From contig CAMOWK010000006.1 of NCBI GenBank assembly GCA_946628415.1, forward strand, positions 1-64,000: DNA of 64,000 nucleotides, in the 5' to 3' direction. This document shows positions 43,588 to 51,199 of this stretch, one piece after another. This DNA comes from an uncultured Lachnospiraceae bacterium. Lineage in GTDB: Bacteria > Bacillota > Clostridia > Lachnospirales > Lachnospiraceae. Position numbers and translations under genes: made by a program. Positions within the stretch are counted from its first letter, which is position 1. Each line of letters starts with the position of its first letter. Under the pieces are notes generated by a model. It saw only the letters and a program-made list of their open reading frames with translations. It ran no database searches and was not told the DNA's origin.

Positions 43588-43851
43588 CTAAGCAATCTTG
43601 TTTACAAGAAGAGTAATTCTTGAAACTTTTCTTGCAGCTGTATTCTTATGGTAGATACCCTTTGATGCAGCCTTGCTTATCTCACTTATAGCAACCTTAA
43701 GTGCTTCTTCTGCAGCAGCCTTATCACCTGCTTCTGCAGCAGCCTCAACCTTCTTTATAAGTGTCTTAACCTTTGACTTAATGCTCTTGTTTCTCATTTC
43801 CTTCTTCTTGGAAACGAGGATTCTCTTCTTTGCTGATTTGATATTAGCCAC
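43588..43851 (-). CDS. rpsT: 30S ribosomal protein S20
   Basis: 87 residues, starting at GTG 43851 with GGAGG 8 nt upstream. An ATG five codons earlier precedes that site and would add non-family residues. The product begins VANIKSAKKRILVSKKKEMR (initiator read as Met), is very basic and helical, and ends NTAARKVSRITLLVNKIA. S20 binds 16S rRNA. A strong promoter and a long structured 5' leader precede it. Confidence 0.96.
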   Translation of the reverse strand: MANIKSAKKRILVSKKKEMRNKSIKSKVKTLIKKVEAAAEAGDKAAAEEALKVAISEISKAASKGIYHKNTAARKVSRITLLVNKIA

Positions 43852-43867
43852 AGCTCTTACCTCCAAA

Positions 43868-43996
43868 TTGTATTTGATAACATCTACGTTGTTATAATAA
43901 ATACATTTTTAATGCAGTCCCTTTACGCCAAGACACGGACAGCTTTCGCTGGGCAGGACATACACTATTGTAGTATTCTTCTCTTTTGCACACGCA
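43868..43996 (-). promoter_or_regulatory. Structured 5' leader of rpsT
   Basis: Roughly 130-145 nt of leader separate the presumed transcription start (about 43996) from the rpsT start codon. It contains a CAGC-GAAA-GCTG hairpin with a GNRA tetraloop and an enclosing GTCC/GGAC pairing. This could be an S20 autoregulatory element, but no named leader family is recognised. Confidence 0.5.
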
Positions 43997-44002
43997 AACC
44001 AT

Positions 44003-44031
44003 ATATTAGCAAAGTGACCAGTCATAGTCAA
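44003..44031 (-). promoter_or_regulatory. Promoter of rpsT
   Basis: TTGACT (-35, 44026-44031) and TAATAT (-10, 44003-44008) with a 17-bp spacer, a strong sigma-A type promoter for a ribosomal protein gene. Confidence 0.75.
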
Positions 44032-44413
44032 GAGGAATTTATCACTTATTTTATTTATAATCACGGCAGGTCTATGATCGTGACCTTTAGATTTTTGGCG
44101 ATACTTGCTTTCCTCCCTCTCCCTCGGTTTTAAGCAGCAAAAAAAGAGCCTAAGACTGACTATTTCGCCTCTTCAGCCCTTTTAAAGCTTTTAAAGCACT
44201 AATTTTCCTTTTTTCACTCTCATTGCCCGCCTTCGACTATAAATAATAGCAGTTTGACCACATTTATTGCTTTTTTACATCGTTATATTGTTTTCCCCCT
44301 GCAATTAGCAATAAAACAAAGAAATCTCATAACTTTTATAGCTTAGCTAACCAGTATTTTTTCTTTCTACGTCTAAAAAGCAATAAATCCTTCCATATCA
44401 TCTGATATTATAG
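44032..44413. other. Non-coding stretch between rpsT promoter and repeats
   Basis: AT-rich, no credible reading frame. On the minus strand there is a possible weak terminator at 44139-44175: AGAG/CTCT arms with an internal mismatch and then seven T. It might end transcription from the hydrolase gene that stops at 44535. A repeated word AGCAATAAA occurs at 44300-44320 and 44380-44395. I see nothing else that can be named. Confidence 0.35.
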
Positions 44414-44545
44414 TTTTTTATGATTTATACTATAGCTTTCCATGGTCTATACTATGTTTTTCCATGGTCTATACTATGTTTTTCCATGGTCTATACTATG
44501 GTTTTTTATAGTTTATACTATAGATTTTCATGGTTTATATTCCAT
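44414..44545. repeat. Six 22-bp tandem repeat units
   Basis: Six exact-length units run from 44414 to 44545. The central ones read TTTTCCATGGTCTATACTATG plus one base. Outer units are diverged: the first and fifth share TTTTTTAT..TTTATACTATAG. The last unit enters the end of the hydrolase gene that stops at 44535. No unique spacers, so it is not CRISPR. Confidence 0.9.
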
Positions 44546-45368
44546 CTATCCATGCGTAAAATTTTTCCAAAGTCTTATTTTCTTTCCTTTCTTCCAGAAA
44601 AAGCCCTGCAGTATACCATGAATGTGTATTCTTCTTATCCACTACACTGTATATTTCACACGTATTTCCCACCTTGTCTGCTACTCTCTTAAAATCTTCT
44701 GCGCATTCATATTCTATCAGTCCATCATGCCTGCTTTGGATAAGCAGCATCGGAATATGATTTCTTGACATAAGCGAAACCGGCTCCGCTTTTCTGCGGT
44801 CATACCCTTTTTTAAAAAGCTGATTCAAAAGAATTCTCAATGTTTTTGACTGTTCCTCTCTGAAACTGTACGGGCCACCAAACCCCACATATCCAACAAT
44901 GGGTGAAATGTCTATCTTGTATTTTTCCTGAATCTTTTTTGAATAACATAAAATGGAAGTCAGATGTGCCCCGGCAGAAGGTCCAGCGACAATGACCTTT
45001 GAAGTATCGATATTCTTTTCCTTCAGATATCGGATTGCTGCATTAAACCCTTGTGCCACATCTTCTATCTGCGCAGGATATTTATTCCCGGGAGACAGTC
45101 TATATCCGAGCGATACCATCAGGTAGCCTTCTTTTGACACACTCTGTCCTACATAATCAAAGAAGCGTGGGTTTCCTGCATTCCAGCCTCCACCATGCAC
45201 CCAGATGATGACCTTATCGCTCCGAACCTTTTCCGGTTTATAACACAAAAAATACTGCTCCTTATCTGAGCCAAAACTCTTATAGACAGGCGTAGTATGC
45301 TTCCGCGCCCTGAGCATCCTCCAATATAGACCAAAATAACTAAAACTTTCTCTCCAATAATCCTTCAT
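44535..45368 (-). CDS. Alpha/beta hydrolase, esterase-like
   Basis: 277 residues. The oxyanion-hole motif VHGGGWNAG and the nucleophile elbow VAGPSAGAHL identify a BD-FAE or kynurenine-formamidase-like carboxylesterase of the hormone-sensitive-lipase type. The nucleophile is the serine of GPSAG. Asp and His probably lie in SRHDGLIEYE and NTHSWYTAG. It has no signal peptide, so it is cytoplasmic. The end of the gene lies in the 22-bp repeat array. A GAGG site precedes the start. It is the last gene of a group with another hydrolase and a TetR regulator. Confidence 0.85.
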   Translation of the reverse strand: MKDYWRESFSYFGLYWRMLRARKHTTPVYKSFGSDKEQYFLCYKPEKVRSDKVIIWVHGGGWNAGNPRFFDYVGQSVSKEGYLMVSLGYRLSPGNKYPAQIEDVAQGFNAAIRYLKEKNIDTSKVIVAGPSAGAHLTSILCYSKKIQEKYKIDISPIVGYVGFGGPYSFREEQSKTLRILLNQLFKKGYDRRKAEPVSLMSRNHIPMLLIQSRHDGLIEYECAEDFKRVADKVGNTCEIYSVVDKKNTHSWYTAGLFLEERKENKTLEKFYAWIDGI

Positions 45369-45404
45369 CCATTACCTCAATTACGATTTTATATAAGATT
45401 CCCC

Positions 45405-46160
45405 TTAATGATATCCTAACCAGTCACATACTTCCGAAATCCATTCATCTTCTTTAAAGCATAATAATTCTGCATGCGCATACCCTTTAAAACATCTTAT
45501 TTCCGTTTGGTGATTTATTTCCTTCATCTTTTTTGCAGCCTTTTTTGATACAGCTTCATTTCCCTTCGTGCCATGCATAAAAAGTATTCTGCTTACATTC
45601 TCATATTTTTTAATTACAAACCTTGAGAAAACACTATCCATAATCTTATCTATTGACTTTTGATCCATGTTGTCGGCGATTTTCAGATAATACGGGATCT
45701 GTTTCTCCGGAAGAAAATCTCTCTTGCAGCTTTCTAACACTTTAGGATCTCTTTTCTTGGATTTATCAATGATTCTTTTGTAATTCTTTTTCATGATATT
45801 GATCAGAAAACCCGGAACAGAAGTCATCGGTGCTCCGTCGAGTACCAGATTTTTCACTGAAATATCCGGAAGCCCGGCTAAGGTAGCCGCTATTCTTCCA
45901 CCCATGGAAAGTCCGCAAAGAAGTGATATTTCCCCATTGGCATTTTCCATAATATAGTTTTTTATTTTTGTCGCCTCATCCTCAACGGAGATAAAAAAAC
46001 TGGGTTCATTTTCAGTATGTGCATCAAGTTCCGGAACAATCACATAGTAATCTTTTGAAAGTCTTTCTGCGGTCCTTTCCCATATCTGCCAAGGCGTCAG
46101 CATCCCGTGAAGCAATACAGCCGTACGGTTTCCCTTATTTCCAAATGTATGAAATTCCAT
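45405..46160 (-). CDS. Alpha/beta hydrolase
   Basis: 251 residues. The strand AVLLHGMLTPWQIW and the elbow CGLSMGGRIAATLAG (serine nucleophile) are clear. The catalytic His is probably in GYAHAELL near the C-terminus, and the Asp in an earlier strand. It resembles small hydrolases of the MenH/esterase type, and the substrate is unknown. Its start overlaps the stop of the TetR gene (TAATG), so the two are translationally coupled. The regulator probably controls it. Confidence 0.87.
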   Translation of the reverse strand: MEFHTFGNKGNRTAVLLHGMLTPWQIWERTAERLSKDYYVIVPELDAHTENEPSFFISVEDEATKIKNYIMENANGEISLLCGLSMGGRIAATLAGLPDISVKNLVLDGAPMTSVPGFLINIMKKNYKRIIDKSKKRDPKVLESCKRDFLPEKQIPYYLKIADNMDQKSIDKIMDSVFSRFVIKKYENVSRILFMHGTKGNEAVSKKAAKKMKEINHQTEIRCFKGYAHAELLCFKEDEWISEVCDWLGYH

Positions 46161-46846
46161 TAATCCTTTTCTCCTTTGCTTTCCCCCTTCAGCATCATGA
46201 TCACTGAATCAGCCAGACACGAAAACATGGTTTCCGGCGTGTATTTCCCTTTCATCTGTTCTTCTTCAAGATATCCCGAAAGGACAAAGCCCGACTGTAC
46301 TCCGTGAAAGGTTACTATCATAAACTCAATGATCTCTTCAACCGACCTTATAGGACACAGCTTCTCCTTTTCTATCACCTTATTCAGATATTCATGCATC
46401 ATCGCAACCAAATAAACAAGCGGACTTTGTCCTTCTCTGCCGAGATTAGACACTATCCGGCTGACTCTTTCCGGGTCACTCATTGCCAGTGTATCGCTGT
46501 ACAGCGAAACCTTAAGAATGTCCCTGCCTGCTTTCCTCATATCTTTCGCAAGAAGTTCGCAGACAGCCCGAACAGCCAACTCCCACTTTGTCGTATCGTA
46601 TTGGTTTAAAATGCTTTGAAGCTCTCCATCTATCCGATTTTCAGAATTGATTCTTATAACCAGATCCGTCAGAATTTCATCAAGATCTTTATAATACTTA
46701 TATACTACTCCATGGGAGAAACCGGTCTCCTCAATGACATCCTTCATCTCAATAGATGCAACAGGCTTCTTTAAACACACTCTGAATGCTGCATCCAATA
46801 TATCATTTTTCTTTTTTTTGAAATATTCTTCACTTACTTTGGGCAT
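46160..46846 (-). CDS. TetR-family transcriptional regulator
   Basis: 228 residues from the ATG at 46846, which has GGAG 7 nt upstream. An ATG 12 nt earlier overlaps that site. The N-terminal helix-turn-helix is typical (ILDAAFRVCLKKPVASIEMK, then VIEETGFSHGVVYKYYKDLD). The rest is a helical ligand-binding domain that I cannot assign to a ligand. A perfect palindrome overlaps the promoter upstream, which strongly suggests autoregulation. It leads directly into the alpha/beta hydrolase genes. Confidence 0.9.
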   Translation of the reverse strand: MPKVSEEYFKKKKNDILDAAFRVCLKKPVASIEMKDVIEETGFSHGVVYKYYKDLDEILTDLVIRINSENRIDGELQSILNQYDTTKWELAVRAVCELLAKDMRKAGRDILKVSLYSDTLAMSDPERVSRIVSNLGREGQSPLVYLVAMMHEYLNKVIEKEKLCPIRSVEEIIEFMIVTFHGVQSGFVLSGYLEEEQMKGKYTPETMFSCLADSVIMMLKGESKGEKD

Positions 46847-46888
46847 ATACTTCTCCATTGACTTTTAATATTTTTCAATCACCGCCTT

Positions 46889-46911
46889 TAAAATGACTTG
46901 GTGTCATTTTA
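46889..46911 (-). promoter_or_regulatory. TetR-type operator palindrome
   Basis: Perfect 9-bp arms TAAAATGAC/GTCATTTTA around 5 nt. It covers the -10 box of the TetR gene promoter. It is the obvious binding site for the product of the adjacent gene. Confidence 0.8.
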
Positions 46912-46934
46912 GTGTATTCTCATATTTCTGTCAA
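46906..46934 (-). promoter_or_regulatory. Promoter of the TetR-hydrolase operon
   Basis: TTGACA (-35, 46929-46934) and TAAAAT (-10, 46906-46911), spacer 17 bp. Bound repressor on the overlapping palindrome would block it. Confidence 0.8.
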
Positions 46935-47075
46935 TGCTTTACAGAAATTAAATGTCCAAATACGACTTGTGGACGATTAACACCCAGCTATGCTTTACAG
47001 AAATTAAATGTCCACATACAGCTTGTAGAAGCATAATACCCTGCTATGCTTTACAGGAGTTTAGTATTCGAGCAT
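46934..47075. repeat. 56-bp tandem repeat, about two and a half copies
   Basis: Units begin ATGCTTTACAGAAATTAAAT at 46934 and 46990, and a third diverged unit begins at 47046. The period is 56 bp. Within the units, GTCCA and TGGAC can pair (TGTCCA...TGGACG in the first). The third unit runs over the stop codon of the gene ending at 47061, so repeat growth may have set that end. The array also touches the TetR -35 box. Confidence 0.85.
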
Positions 47076-47876
47076 ACAACGCAAGCTTTTAATCATATTT
47101 CGAATATTTCTTGTATTCATTGGGTTCTTTGAACTTTCAAAGGTCCAGATTATAGAATCAAATTGGTAAAAACCGTTTGTCTCGTATTCTCTTATTTTCA
47201 TCAAAGCATCATCCCTGTACTCTCTGTCATCCATCATCCCAAAATGTTCCCAATAAATCTCTTTTCTCTCTTTAATATTCAGTAAAGTAAAATCAGGGTA
47301 AACCGTATTTTTCTTCAACTGCAATGGTTTTTCATAAAGAAACGGAATAGACAGTTCATCCAACATATCAGCGATCAACACTTCTGACTTTGATCTTACT
47401 CTTATTCCACTCCTTGTATAATACTCTGGGGAACCCTCTCTAAACTGAAGCATTTCATATTCCTGCTCTCTCCAGTTCTTAAGGTAGATTTCATCCGAAA
47501 TATAATGAGGTTGTACCAATTCTCTTTTTCCCGGACGTATCTGCTCCAAAGCCGTTTCAAAAGGATTAGCAATTCCTTTTACAATGCATTCTTCTAATGC
47601 ATTTTTCAGTTCTAGTAAGGCACCTAGGAGTTTTTCATCATATTCTATCTGTGCAAGAGTAATCGCTTTATTAATATCCTTCTTCCTTATGTATTCGCCA
47701 TTTGTCTCTGATCCCTTTCTGCGTTGAAAATACTGATATCCGCCTCCATGTTTTATTACACGCAGCATAACTGATTGATCCACTGTACTTTTCATTATTT
47801 CTAATTCTGCCAAAACATCCTCAATATTCTTCTTAATTATTTCAATCTCATCCAGTAATTCATGCTTGTTTATCAT
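47061..47876 (-). CDS. PD-(D/E)XK-like unknown protein
   Basis: 271 residues. The N-terminal part (about 1-110) is helical and charged, with HGGGYQYFQRRKG near 43. The C-terminal part looks like a restriction-endonuclease fold: SKSEVLIADMLDEL (Glu165), the strand NTVYPDFTLL with Asp195 and EIYWEHFGMM (Glu210, then His-Phe-Gly). The end is a helix-strand pair (FDSIIWTFESS). The PD and E-x-K-like spacing fits, but the lysine is replaced. A nuclease role is inferred. No methylase or helicase partner is adjacent, so it is not a recognisable restriction or defence system by itself. Confidence 0.7.
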   Translation of the reverse strand: MINKHELLDEIEIIKKNIEDVLAELEIMKSTVDQSVMLRVIKHGGGYQYFQRRKGSETNGEYIRKKDINKAITLAQIEYDEKLLGALLELKNALEECIVKGIANPFETALEQIRPGKRELVQPHYISDEIYLKNWREQEYEMLQFREGSPEYYTRSGIRVRSKSEVLIADMLDELSIPFLYEKPLQLKKNTVYPDFTLLNIKERKEIYWEHFGMMDDREYRDDALMKIREYETNGFYQFDSIIWTFESSKNPMNTRNIRNMIKSLRCMLEY

Positions 47877-48107
47877 CTTCGTCCGTCACCCCTTCCTAAC
47901 TACTAATTCTTATGTTTTTACACTTTTTATAGCTTTTTAAACGCCTCAGTAACACAATTTGCTTTCTGTAACTATAAATTCTTCACTTTCTTGGTTATTT
48001 ATTGCTATCCCTCCTCACCTAAGCCATACTTTAAACTGCAAACGCTATAATTTAGTGTTTAGACTTTATATTTATAGTTTTTTATGATTGCATGCATTCT
48101 TCCGCAC

Positions 48108-50627
48108 TCATTCACCTGTAAAAGGTATTACTTTAAGCTTTTTATCATTACATCCAATGGAAATTATTACACACCCCTGCAGATCCGTTCTATAAATCCT
48201 GCAGTCTGCTTCCTTCAGCCTTTCCAATGTCTCATTATGCGGATGTCCGTACATATTGTTTCTGCCGCAGGAAATAATTGTTATATCCGGATTAATGCAT
48301 TTTAGAAATTCTTCAGAAGATGAATATTTAGAACCATGATGAGGACAGGTAAGTATACGAAGCTTCCCTTCACTCTTATATGTATTTATAAGTCTTTCTG
48401 CCTCCTCCCCTATATCTCCGGTAAAAAATACCTCAATCTCTTTATATGTCATCTTTGAAACGAGGGAATATTCATTGCCGCTGTGCGGAATATCTTCGTC
48501 ACCTGACGGAAAAAGAACATCAAATCTAATATTTCCCTTTTCCACCTTATCACCCTTTCCAAGGTAAATAAAATCCTTTCCAAACCTGCCTTTTAAGCTT
48601 AAAAATGCATCATCCATTATCACATTCTTTGAAACAGCTATATCACTGATCTTAATGCCGCTTACTGTACTTCCGCCTTCAGCATGACTGTACATACCAG
48701 TAGCCCGGACTTCTCCAACCCATCTTTCACCAAGCAAATCTTCCACTCCGCTTATATGATCCTTATCTGAATGAGTTAGAAATATTATGTCAACTCTTCC
48801 AATTCCGTAATACTTAAGCGCCGGAATTAGAACGTACTGTCCTAACGACTCCGTACTGCTTGATCCCGCGTCATAAATAAAGTCTCCGTCAGGTCCACCA
48901 TGAATTATGCACCCATTCCCCTGACCCACATCAAGGAATATCAGTTTTCTGTTTAAATGATTAGTTATGTCAACCGTGCTCACATACATACATTCGATAA
49001 CTGCAACCATTCCTATAACATAAACTATATGTTTAATCCTATGCTTAAGCTTATCTGTATGCCGCATTCTTTTCCACTCGGCTGCCCTGCTTTTTTTCTT
49101 TATAACATGTAGTATTAGGAGCAGAATAGAAAAAAAGAAAATGTAATAAACCACCTCAATGAAAAGATCTGTATGACCGCAGATAATCCTGGAATGTGGG
49201 ATTTTTAGAGTAAATAAGGAAAGCTTATTATAAAGAGAAAGAATGCTTTCTACAATTTGCCCTGACAATTTGGCGAGAAATACCACTGTTTTAGTTATGT
49301 AAACCAATACTGCTCCGACTTTTTCTGCAGATCCCCCAATTACTATCCCTTCTGCAATCATCCCCAGTATTCCTGCTGTGAATGCCGCTGCAACTACAAC
49401 AGTAAGAAGCGGGATTACCAGAAAGTTAAGGAACATGGATAAAACCGGAACCTCATAATAACTGTGTATTATTATCGGAAGCATAACTGCATTAATTGAT
49501 ACCGAGGTGATAACCATTGAAACTGCAGGCTGAATATATTTCCTAAGTCTAAGAGGCAGGCATAAAAACCTTTCCTTTTCAAAGATTATCCTCTTTATCA
49601 TTTCACCTGTAATTATTCCTGATATTGCGGCGACGCTCATAACATTTCCCATCCCAAGAAGCATGTATGGACTGAAAATGCTGAGGATGAGAAGCGAGAT
49701 TATAAGAGAGGTGGCAGCGTCACTGCTTCTTCCCTCCCTTTCCGCTGCAAGGTTAAGGATTATCATAATTACAGCCCTCATTGTCGATGCAGCAAAACCT
49801 GTCATCATCCCATAAAGAAGAAGTATTACTGAAACGATAACTGCCGATAAGCTTCCGGGCAGACCTGTCTTTTTCATCAGCCATATAAGAAATGAACCGA
49901 TAAGCATTACATGCAACGATGAAATTGCCAGAATGTGCGCTATCCCACTTTCCTGATACAGTTTTTTTATTCCCGCATCGGTGTCACCTCTGTCACCGAG
50001 TATCATAGCCGATACCGTCCCGGCTGTTTCAGCATCCATTGAGTAATAAAGCCCCGATTTCATCTTTTCTCTTAAGCATCCCAGAAAAAATCTTACTCTG
50101 TTTTTTTCGCCGGTAGTATGTATACTCTTTGCTACAACTTTAGTATTCACCCCCACCCCCATGTAATAATCCTTTTCAGAATAGCCTCCGGGATTACAGT
50201 TTTCTTTCATACCGACAACCTTCCCGTCTACAATTACAAATTCCCCGGGCATAATATCTTCAATCTTCGTACTTGTAACAAGCATTTTCTGTCCGGTATT
50301 CTTTTCCGCAACTATGTAATATATGCTGTTCTTTTTTTCATCGGCAGAAATCAATTCACCCATGATGCTAATATTACTGTCACAGGTAAATCTTCCGGAA
50401 GGCGCGTTTTTAGCGGATAATCCTAACAAAAGCCCTATCATGTAAAATAAAAAGTGCAACAGATACGAGCATTTTTTTCTTTGCTCACTAAATCTGTTGC
50501 ACATAATTATGCATATCGCAGCCGCCACAGCGGCAAGTATTAAAATGTCATTCCGAAGCCCCAAACTGATCCCGGTCACTTCACCGAGCAGCACCAGAAC
50601 TCCGGCATAAAATAGTGGTCTTCTCAA
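48108..50627 (-). CDS. comEC: ComEC/Rec2 DNA-uptake membrane protein
   Basis: 839 residues, starting at TTG 50627 with AGGAG 6 nt upstream. The central part is the competence channel domain with many membrane segments (SGIAHILAISSLHVMLIG is a hallmark). The C-terminus is a metallo-beta-lactamase-like domain: LDVGQGNGCIIHGG, FLTHSDKDHISGVEDLL and TCPHHGSKYSSSEEFL. The N-terminus is a soluble domain of the family. It should be the channel for DNA entry in transformation. No other competence gene is nearby. It follows the GerM-like lipoprotein gene by 41 bp. Confidence 0.92.
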   Translation of the reverse strand: MRRPLFYAGVLVLLGEVTGISLGLRNDILILAAVAAAICIIMCNRFSEQRKKCSYLLHFLFYMIGLLLGLSAKNAPSGRFTCDSNISIMGELISADEKKNSIYYIVAEKNTGQKMLVTSTKIEDIMPGEFVIVDGKVVGMKENCNPGGYSEKDYYMGVGVNTKVVAKSIHTTGEKNRVRFFLGCLREKMKSGLYYSMDAETAGTVSAMILGDRGDTDAGIKKLYQESGIAHILAISSLHVMLIGSFLIWLMKKTGLPGSLSAVIVSVILLLYGMMTGFAASTMRAVIMIILNLAAEREGRSSDAATSLIISLLILSIFSPYMLLGMGNVMSVAAISGIITGEMIKRIIFEKERFLCLPLRLRKYIQPAVSMVITSVSINAVMLPIIIHSYYEVPVLSMFLNFLVIPLLTVVVAAAFTAGILGMIAEGIVIGGSAEKVGAVLVYITKTVVFLAKLSGQIVESILSLYNKLSLFTLKIPHSRIICGHTDLFIEVVYYIFFFSILLLILHVIKKKSRAAEWKRMRHTDKLKHRIKHIVYVIGMVAVIECMYVSTVDITNHLNRKLIFLDVGQGNGCIIHGGPDGDFIYDAGSSSTESLGQYVLIPALKYYGIGRVDIIFLTHSDKDHISGVEDLLGERWVGEVRATGMYSHAEGGSTVSGIKISDIAVSKNVIMDDAFLSLKGRFGKDFIYLGKGDKVEKGNIRFDVLFPSGDEDIPHSGNEYSLVSKMTYKEIEVFFTGDIGEEAERLINTYKSEGKLRILTCPHHGSKYSSSEEFLKCINPDITIISCGRNNMYGHPHNETLERLKEADCRIYRTDLQGCVIISIGCNDKKLKVIPFTGE

Positions 50628-50668
50628 TATGTTCTCCTATTCATTATTCGTCCTTTCAACCATTCCAA

Positions 50669-51151
50669 TCACTCCTGCTCGTAATAAAGGAAGGAGGCGT
50701 CGGTATAGGTAGCTCTTTCGATTTCATTTCCTGATGCATCTTCAAAGACAATCACAACTTTATTGATATTATGTATCTGCGACAAAGTCCTTACGAGCGC
50801 CGCTTTAAAAAGCAGTTTTTCTTCCTCGCTGGCAGAAATATCCCCTACCGTTATGATAACATTGCTCACCTCATCTATCGTATAACCTACGTAAGAAAGT
50901 GATTCCGGCACAGTAAACTCATTCATGATCTCTTCAACCGAAGTTGGTATGGACTCCGGCTGTTTAAGCTGGAATCTGTCCTCACGCTCTACAATTCCGG
51001 TTTCACCAACATCATATACAGTGACCATACTGTTTTCATTTATAATGCCTGTAACCGATTTTGCAGTAACGGGTTCTTTACTGCTGCTGCCGCATGACAC
51101 ACATATGCCAAGACAAATTATTATACTGAATATACCAAGTAATCTTTTCAT
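50669..51151 (-). CDS. GerM-like domain lipoprotein
   Basis: 160 residues. The N-terminus is a lipoprotein signal (LGIFSIIICLGICVSCGSSS), with Cys20 as the likely lipid anchor. The -3 residue is Cys rather than Leu, so the lipobox is imperfect. The mature part has YTIDEVSNVIITVGDISA and LVRTLSQIHNINKVVIVFED, a pattern of the GerMN domain found in spore germination and envelope proteins. This is by pattern only. It lies 48 bp after the histidine kinase gene and may be regulated with it. Confidence 0.75.
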   Translation of the reverse strand: MKRLLGIFSIIICLGICVSCGSSSKEPVTAKSVTGIINENSMVTVYDVGETGIVEREDRFQLKQPESIPTSVEEIMNEFTVPESLSYVGYTIDEVSNVIITVGDISASEEEKLLFKAALVRTLSQIHNINKVVIVFEDASGNEIERATYTDASFLYYEQE

Positions 51152-51199
51152 TATATTTCCATACTGAACGATACAACACTACCGGTTCCGCTTATCAAA

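Noticed and set aside
43912..44133. A 73-codon plus-strand frame over the rpsT leader and promoter
   Set aside because: It lies antisense to a strong promoter and leader and has no ribosome binding site.
44414..44545. CRISPR array considered for the 22-bp array
   Set aside because: Units are contiguous without unique spacers, and no cas gene is present in the window.
44420..44692. A plus-strand frame built on the 22-bp repeats
   Set aside because: Its repetitive Tyr/Phe/Trp sequence is a product of the repeats, and the rest is antisense to the hydrolase gene.
47061..47876. Restriction-modification or defence island
   Set aside because: The nuclease-like protein has no adjacent methylase, helicase or toxin partner, so no system can be claimed.
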